From the NCBI RefSeq assembly GCF_020907245.1, contig NZ_JAJJWH010000015.1:1-64000 (forward strand): a stretch of DNA of 64,000 nucleotides, read 5' to 3'. Origin of the DNA: Pontibacter harenae (GTDB taxonomy: Bacteria > Bacteroidota > Bacteroidia > Cytophagales > Hymenobacteraceae). Positions within the stretch are counted from its first letter, which is position 1. The number at the start of each line of letters is the position of its first letter. The notes beneath the pieces are model-generated. The model was given only the letters and a program-made list of their open reading frames with translations. It was not told the origin of the DNA and ran no database searches. Shown piece after piece: positions 61,685-64,000 of this stretch. The position numbers were made by a program, and so were the translations under genes.

Positions 61685-62653
61685 ATGAACAAAACCTATA
61701 GCATATTACTTTACTACTGCTACACACCGATAGCAGACCCTGAGGCATTCCGTGAGGAGCATCACCTGTTGTGTCTGGAGCTGAATTTGCTCGGCCGCAT
61801 TATTGTATCTAAAGAAGGGTTAAACAGCACGGTGTCTGGTCTGAAGGCAGACTGCGACAAGTACATGGAAATAATGAAAGCCGATCCGCGCTTTGCCAAA
61901 ACCGATTTCAAAGTGGATGAGTCGGATGCGCATGCTTTCACGAAGCTGCATGTGCGTACCAAAGCCGAGATTGTGCATTCTGGTCTGCTGCATATAGATC
62001 CAAACCAGCGTACAGGCGTGCACCTCTCCCCGAAAGAGTTTAAGGATATGAAAGACCGCGAAGACGTTGTGGTGCTGGACGTGCGCTCGGACTATGAGTA
62101 CAACGTGGGCCGCTTCAAAAACGCTGTTACCTTAGATATCGAGAACTTCCGTGAGTTTCCTGAGAAAGTAGGAGAGCTGAAAGAAAAGTATAAAGATAAG
62201 AAAATACTGACCTACTGCACAGGCGGTATCAAGTGTGAGAAAGCCAGCGCCTTTTTGCTGGAGCAAGGCTTTGAAAACGTGTACCAATTGCACGGTGGTA
62301 TTATTAAATACGGCATAGAGGCTGGCGGCGAAGATTTCGAAGGCAAGTGCTATGTATTTGATAACCGTGTGGCAGTAGACGTGAACAAGGTAAACCCAAA
62401 AGTAATCTCTAAGTGCTACGTTTGCGATACAGAAAGCGATCGGATGGTAAACTGTGCAAATCCTGTGTGCAACCTGCATGTGGCTATCTGCGAAAAGTGC
62501 GGATGGGAAATGGAAGGCGCTTGCTCTACAGAATGCAAAGGCCATCCAGAAAAGCGCCCGTACGATGGCACTGGTTACTATCAAAAAGAAATGAACGGCT
62601 ATAATCCACTTAAAGGATTCAACCGAAAAAAGAAAACTGACGTACAAGTATAA
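61685..62653 (+). CDS. trhO: tRNA uridine-34 hydroxylase TrhO (rhodanese domain protein)
   Basis: 322 aa. N-terminal acylphosphatase-like/UPF0176 domain (about 1-100, LLYYCYTPIADPEAFREEH), rhodanese domain (about 120-220) with catalytic Cys in TYCTGGIKCEKAS, and a Cys-rich C-terminal part (CYVCDTESDRMVNCANPVC, CEKCG, CSTEC) likely binding zinc. It matches E. coli YceA, which hydroxylates U34 of tRNAs with oxygen. Long for a rhodanese, right for TrhO. Confidence 0.93.
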   Translation: MNKTYSILLYYCYTPIADPEAFREEHHLLCLELNLLGRIIVSKEGLNSTVSGLKADCDKYMEIMKADPRFAKTDFKVDESDAHAFTKLHVRTKAEIVHSGLLHIDPNQRTGVHLSPKEFKDMKDREDVVVLDVRSDYEYNVGRFKNAVTLDIENFREFPEKVGELKEKYKDKKILTYCTGGIKCEKASAFLLEQGFENVYQLHGGIIKYGIEAGGEDFEGKCYVFDNRVAVDVNKVNPKVISKCYVCDTESDRMVNCANPVCNLHVAICEKCGWEMEGACSTECKGHPEKRPYDGTGYYQKEMNGYNPLKGFNRKKKTDVQV

Positions 62654-62671
62654 GTATTCTCTAAAGCTCAA

Positions 62672-62704
62672 GAAAAGCGTGTGTTTGTATAAGCCACGCT
62701 TTTC
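62672..62704 (+). terminator. Terminator after trhO
   Basis: Ten-base perfect arms (GAAAAGCGTG / CACGCTTTTC), 13-base loop, then GCTTTTTAT. Confidence 0.85.
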
Positions 62705-62893
62705 GCTTTTTATATCTACCTAGATGTTATATTTTAGACATTAGATGATAGACTTGCTCCCATTTTGTTAAAAAACTACGCGCTTAGTTTCATTTATTTA
62801 ATAATCCGAAAAGGAAAGTACCTGTATTGTTATTTTGATGTTTAGAAATTTATCTAGCATCTAATACCTAGCATCTAAAATCTCAATTTCCCT

Positions 62894-63748
62894 ATGGCCA
62901 TACCTGCATCCGAATTAATTATCAATCCAGACGGTACTATTTACCATCTCAACTTGCTGCCAGAGCACATTTCTGATACCATTATAACAGTTGGAGACCC
63001 TGAGCGAGTGGCAAAGGTTAGCCAATACTTCGATGAAATTGAAGTGGAGGTGGCGAAGCGGGAATTTGTGACGCACACTGGCTACTACAAAGGCAAACGA
63101 ATTACTGTCATTTCTTCGGGCATGGGCACCGATAATATTGATATTCTGATGACGGAGCTGGACGCGTTGGTGAACATCGATTTTATGACACGGGAACCGA
63201 ATGCAGAGAAAATCTCCCTCAAAATTGTGCGTGTGGGTACCTCTGGTGCGCTGCAAGGAACGGTGCCATTGGGAAGTCACCTCGCCTCGCACACCGCTAT
63301 CGGCCTTGATTCGCTGATGGAGTTTTATCCGCTGGAGCAAAGCGAAGAAGAAGCAAGTATAACTGGAGCGGTACAGCAGGCATTAGGCATTGGTTTCAGA
63401 CCTTATTTCGTGACGGCTTCTGATGCTCTTCTTCAGAAAGTTGCTTATGATATGATTCCAGGTAATACCCTTACCTGCCCTGGTTTTTACGCACCGCAGG
63501 GGCGTGTACTAAGAGGCGGTTTGCGAAACCCGAAGTTGCTGGAGCAATACCAAAATTTCCGATCAGGTGATTTTAAGCTGACAAATTTTGAAATGGAAAC
63601 CGCTGGTTACTATAGCATGGGGCGCCTACTGGGGCACGAAGTGTTGTCGGTAAATGCCATTGTAGCAAATAGAGTAGAACACACCTTTGCAGCGAACGCC
63701 GATGAAGTTATTGATGACCTTATCGTAAAGGTGCTGGAGCGTATTTAA
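62894..63748 (+). CDS. Nucleoside phosphorylase (uridine phosphorylase-like)
   Basis: 284 aa, PNP/UDP family. Phosphate site Gly-Asp in ITVGDPERVAKVS, VISSGMGTDNIDILMTEL, RVGTSGALQ (ribose/phosphate loop), and FEMETAGYYSM with the two Glu residues that bind the ribose. This length and RVGTSGALQG favour the NP-I hexameric group acting on uridine or purine nucleosides. It complements cytidine deaminase in salvage. Confidence 0.9.
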   Translation: MAIPASELIINPDGTIYHLNLLPEHISDTIITVGDPERVAKVSQYFDEIEVEVAKREFVTHTGYYKGKRITVISSGMGTDNIDILMTELDALVNIDFMTREPNAEKISLKIVRVGTSGALQGTVPLGSHLASHTAIGLDSLMEFYPLEQSEEEASITGAVQQALGIGFRPYFVTASDALLQKVAYDMIPGNTLTCPGFYAPQGRVLRGGLRNPKLLEQYQNFRSGDFKLTNFEMETAGYYSMGRLLGHEVLSVNAIVANRVEHTFAANADEVIDDLIVKVLERI

Positions 63749-63771
63749 CAAGCTAAATGGTGACAGTGGCA

Positions 63772-63831
63772 CACCCTCTATAAACAGCGAGAGCAGGCAT
63801 AAATGCCTGCTCTCGCTGTTTATAGAGGGTG
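63772..63831. terminator. Long bidirectional terminator hairpin at the end of the nucleoside phosphorylase gene
   Basis: Perfect 29-base arms (left start CACCCTCTATAAACAGCGAG) separated by two bases, between the phosphorylase gene (ends 63748) and a convergent gene. No T-run of length follows, so termination strength is uncertain. Confidence 0.75.
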
Positions 63832-63838
63832 GTGATTC

Positions 63839-64000
63839 TTAGAAGAATTCGATAGCAACAATGGCACTGATTGGAATAGAGCAACCTGCTTTTAAGGTGA
63901 TAAATTTTTCGTCTACTGTCCAGACAGTTGTGGCTACGCGCTTATCTTCACCATCGGCAGTTCTAAAAGTTATTTCTACTTTACCATGATAAGCGTTGCC
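63839..64000 (-). CDS. C-terminal part of a small unidentified protein (cut by window edge)
   Basis: Open on the minus strand from the last base to a TAA at 63839-63841, 53 residues, beta-rich (GKVEITFRTADGEDKRVATT, then AIVAIEFF at the end). It begins within the frame, so the start is outside. Convergent to the phosphorylase gene. No family recognised, and the composition (charged strands, Cys in LKAGCSIP) gives no hint. Confidence 0.55.
   Translation of the reverse strand, partial: GNAYHGKVEITFRTADGEDKRVATTVWTVDEKFITLKAGCSIPISAIVAIEFF

Noticed and set aside
62840..62880. Repeated 'TAGCATCTAA' strings before the nucleoside phosphorylase gene
   Set aside because: Short, AT-rich and imperfect; similar strings before other genes look like ordinary intergenic sequence.
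1..64000. tRNA, rRNA, CRISPR arrays, prophage or intact insertion sequences
   Set aside because: None seen on reading both strands; no transposase, cas, or phage structural genes among the frames.

Overview
The window is chromosomal DNA from a member of the Bacteroidota, most likely Cytophagales/Hymenobacteraceae (Pontibacter-like). Supporting signs are a TonB receptor with an N-terminal STN domain followed by a DUF4249 lipoprotein, several families typical of this phylum (BatA-domain protein, DUF4199 pair, DUF2851, DHOase-like protein without metal ligands, DAHP synthase-chorismate mutase fusions, short biosynthetic SpeA), and promoters of the Bacteroidetes type (TTG, about 20 nt, TAnnTTTG) instead of TTGACA/TATAAT. 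I see no tRNA, rRNA, CRISPR array, prophage or intact insertion sequence. It is mostly a housekeeping region whose novelty lies in regulatory RNA, hairpins and small dispersed repeats.

Layout. 1-7.7 kb: end of an unidentified gene, a metallophosphoesterase, then a co-directional run of BatA-like membrane protein, dihydroorotase-like protein lacking its metal ligands, two DUF4199 membrane proteins and two glycosyltransferases. 8-15.3 kb: a four-gene export/uptake unit (secreted unknown protein, TonB receptor, DUF4249 lipoprotein, MG2-like protein). 15.3-23.3 kb: Tat-exported TIM-barrel protein, a membrane protein, purB, an unusual AsmA-like/GT51 transglycosylase, an SBF-like transporter, a TetR regulator and a DUF3817 protein.

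23.6-28.4 kb (minus strand): the aromatic amino acid block. One unit encodes prephenate dehydratase, an aminotransferase and a DAHP synthase-chorismate mutase; a second unit upstream encodes a paralogous DAHP synthase-chorismate mutase. Each unit has its own promoter, a 22-residue leader peptide and a terminator hairpin that can be opened by a competing pairing, which is the layout of ribosome-mediated attenuation. The leader of the prephenate dehydratase unit has five Phe and two Tyr codons within eight. The paralog's mutase domain has lost two catalytic residues. This twin attenuator system is the most interesting item in the window.

28.6-45 kb: TerC, a dolichol-phosphate-mannose-synthase-like transferase, a HAD phosphatase, a 57-residue lipoprotein, then an arginine-related group (arginine decarboxylase, divergent agmatinase/arginase, argS), glutathione peroxidase, menA, aldo/keto reductase, cytidine deaminase, saccharopine dehydrogenase-like protein, TrmN6-like methyltransferase, RNase HI and MarC. 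45-64 kb: class V aminotransferase, aroQ and xerD (divergent), a GH20 hexosaminidase, pyrD, ftsK-lolA, a J-domain-like protein, pyrF, DUF1456, DUF2851, a polytopic membrane protein, a PglD/NeuD-like left-handed beta-helix protein, trhO, a nucleoside phosphorylase and a truncated gene at the right edge.

Noncoding structure. Many convergent gene pairs are separated by very long, nearly loopless hairpins (up to a perfect 64-bp palindrome at 20718-20781). Two unrelated small dispersed repeat families occur between genes at 42.6/48 kb and 44.3/51.7 kb.
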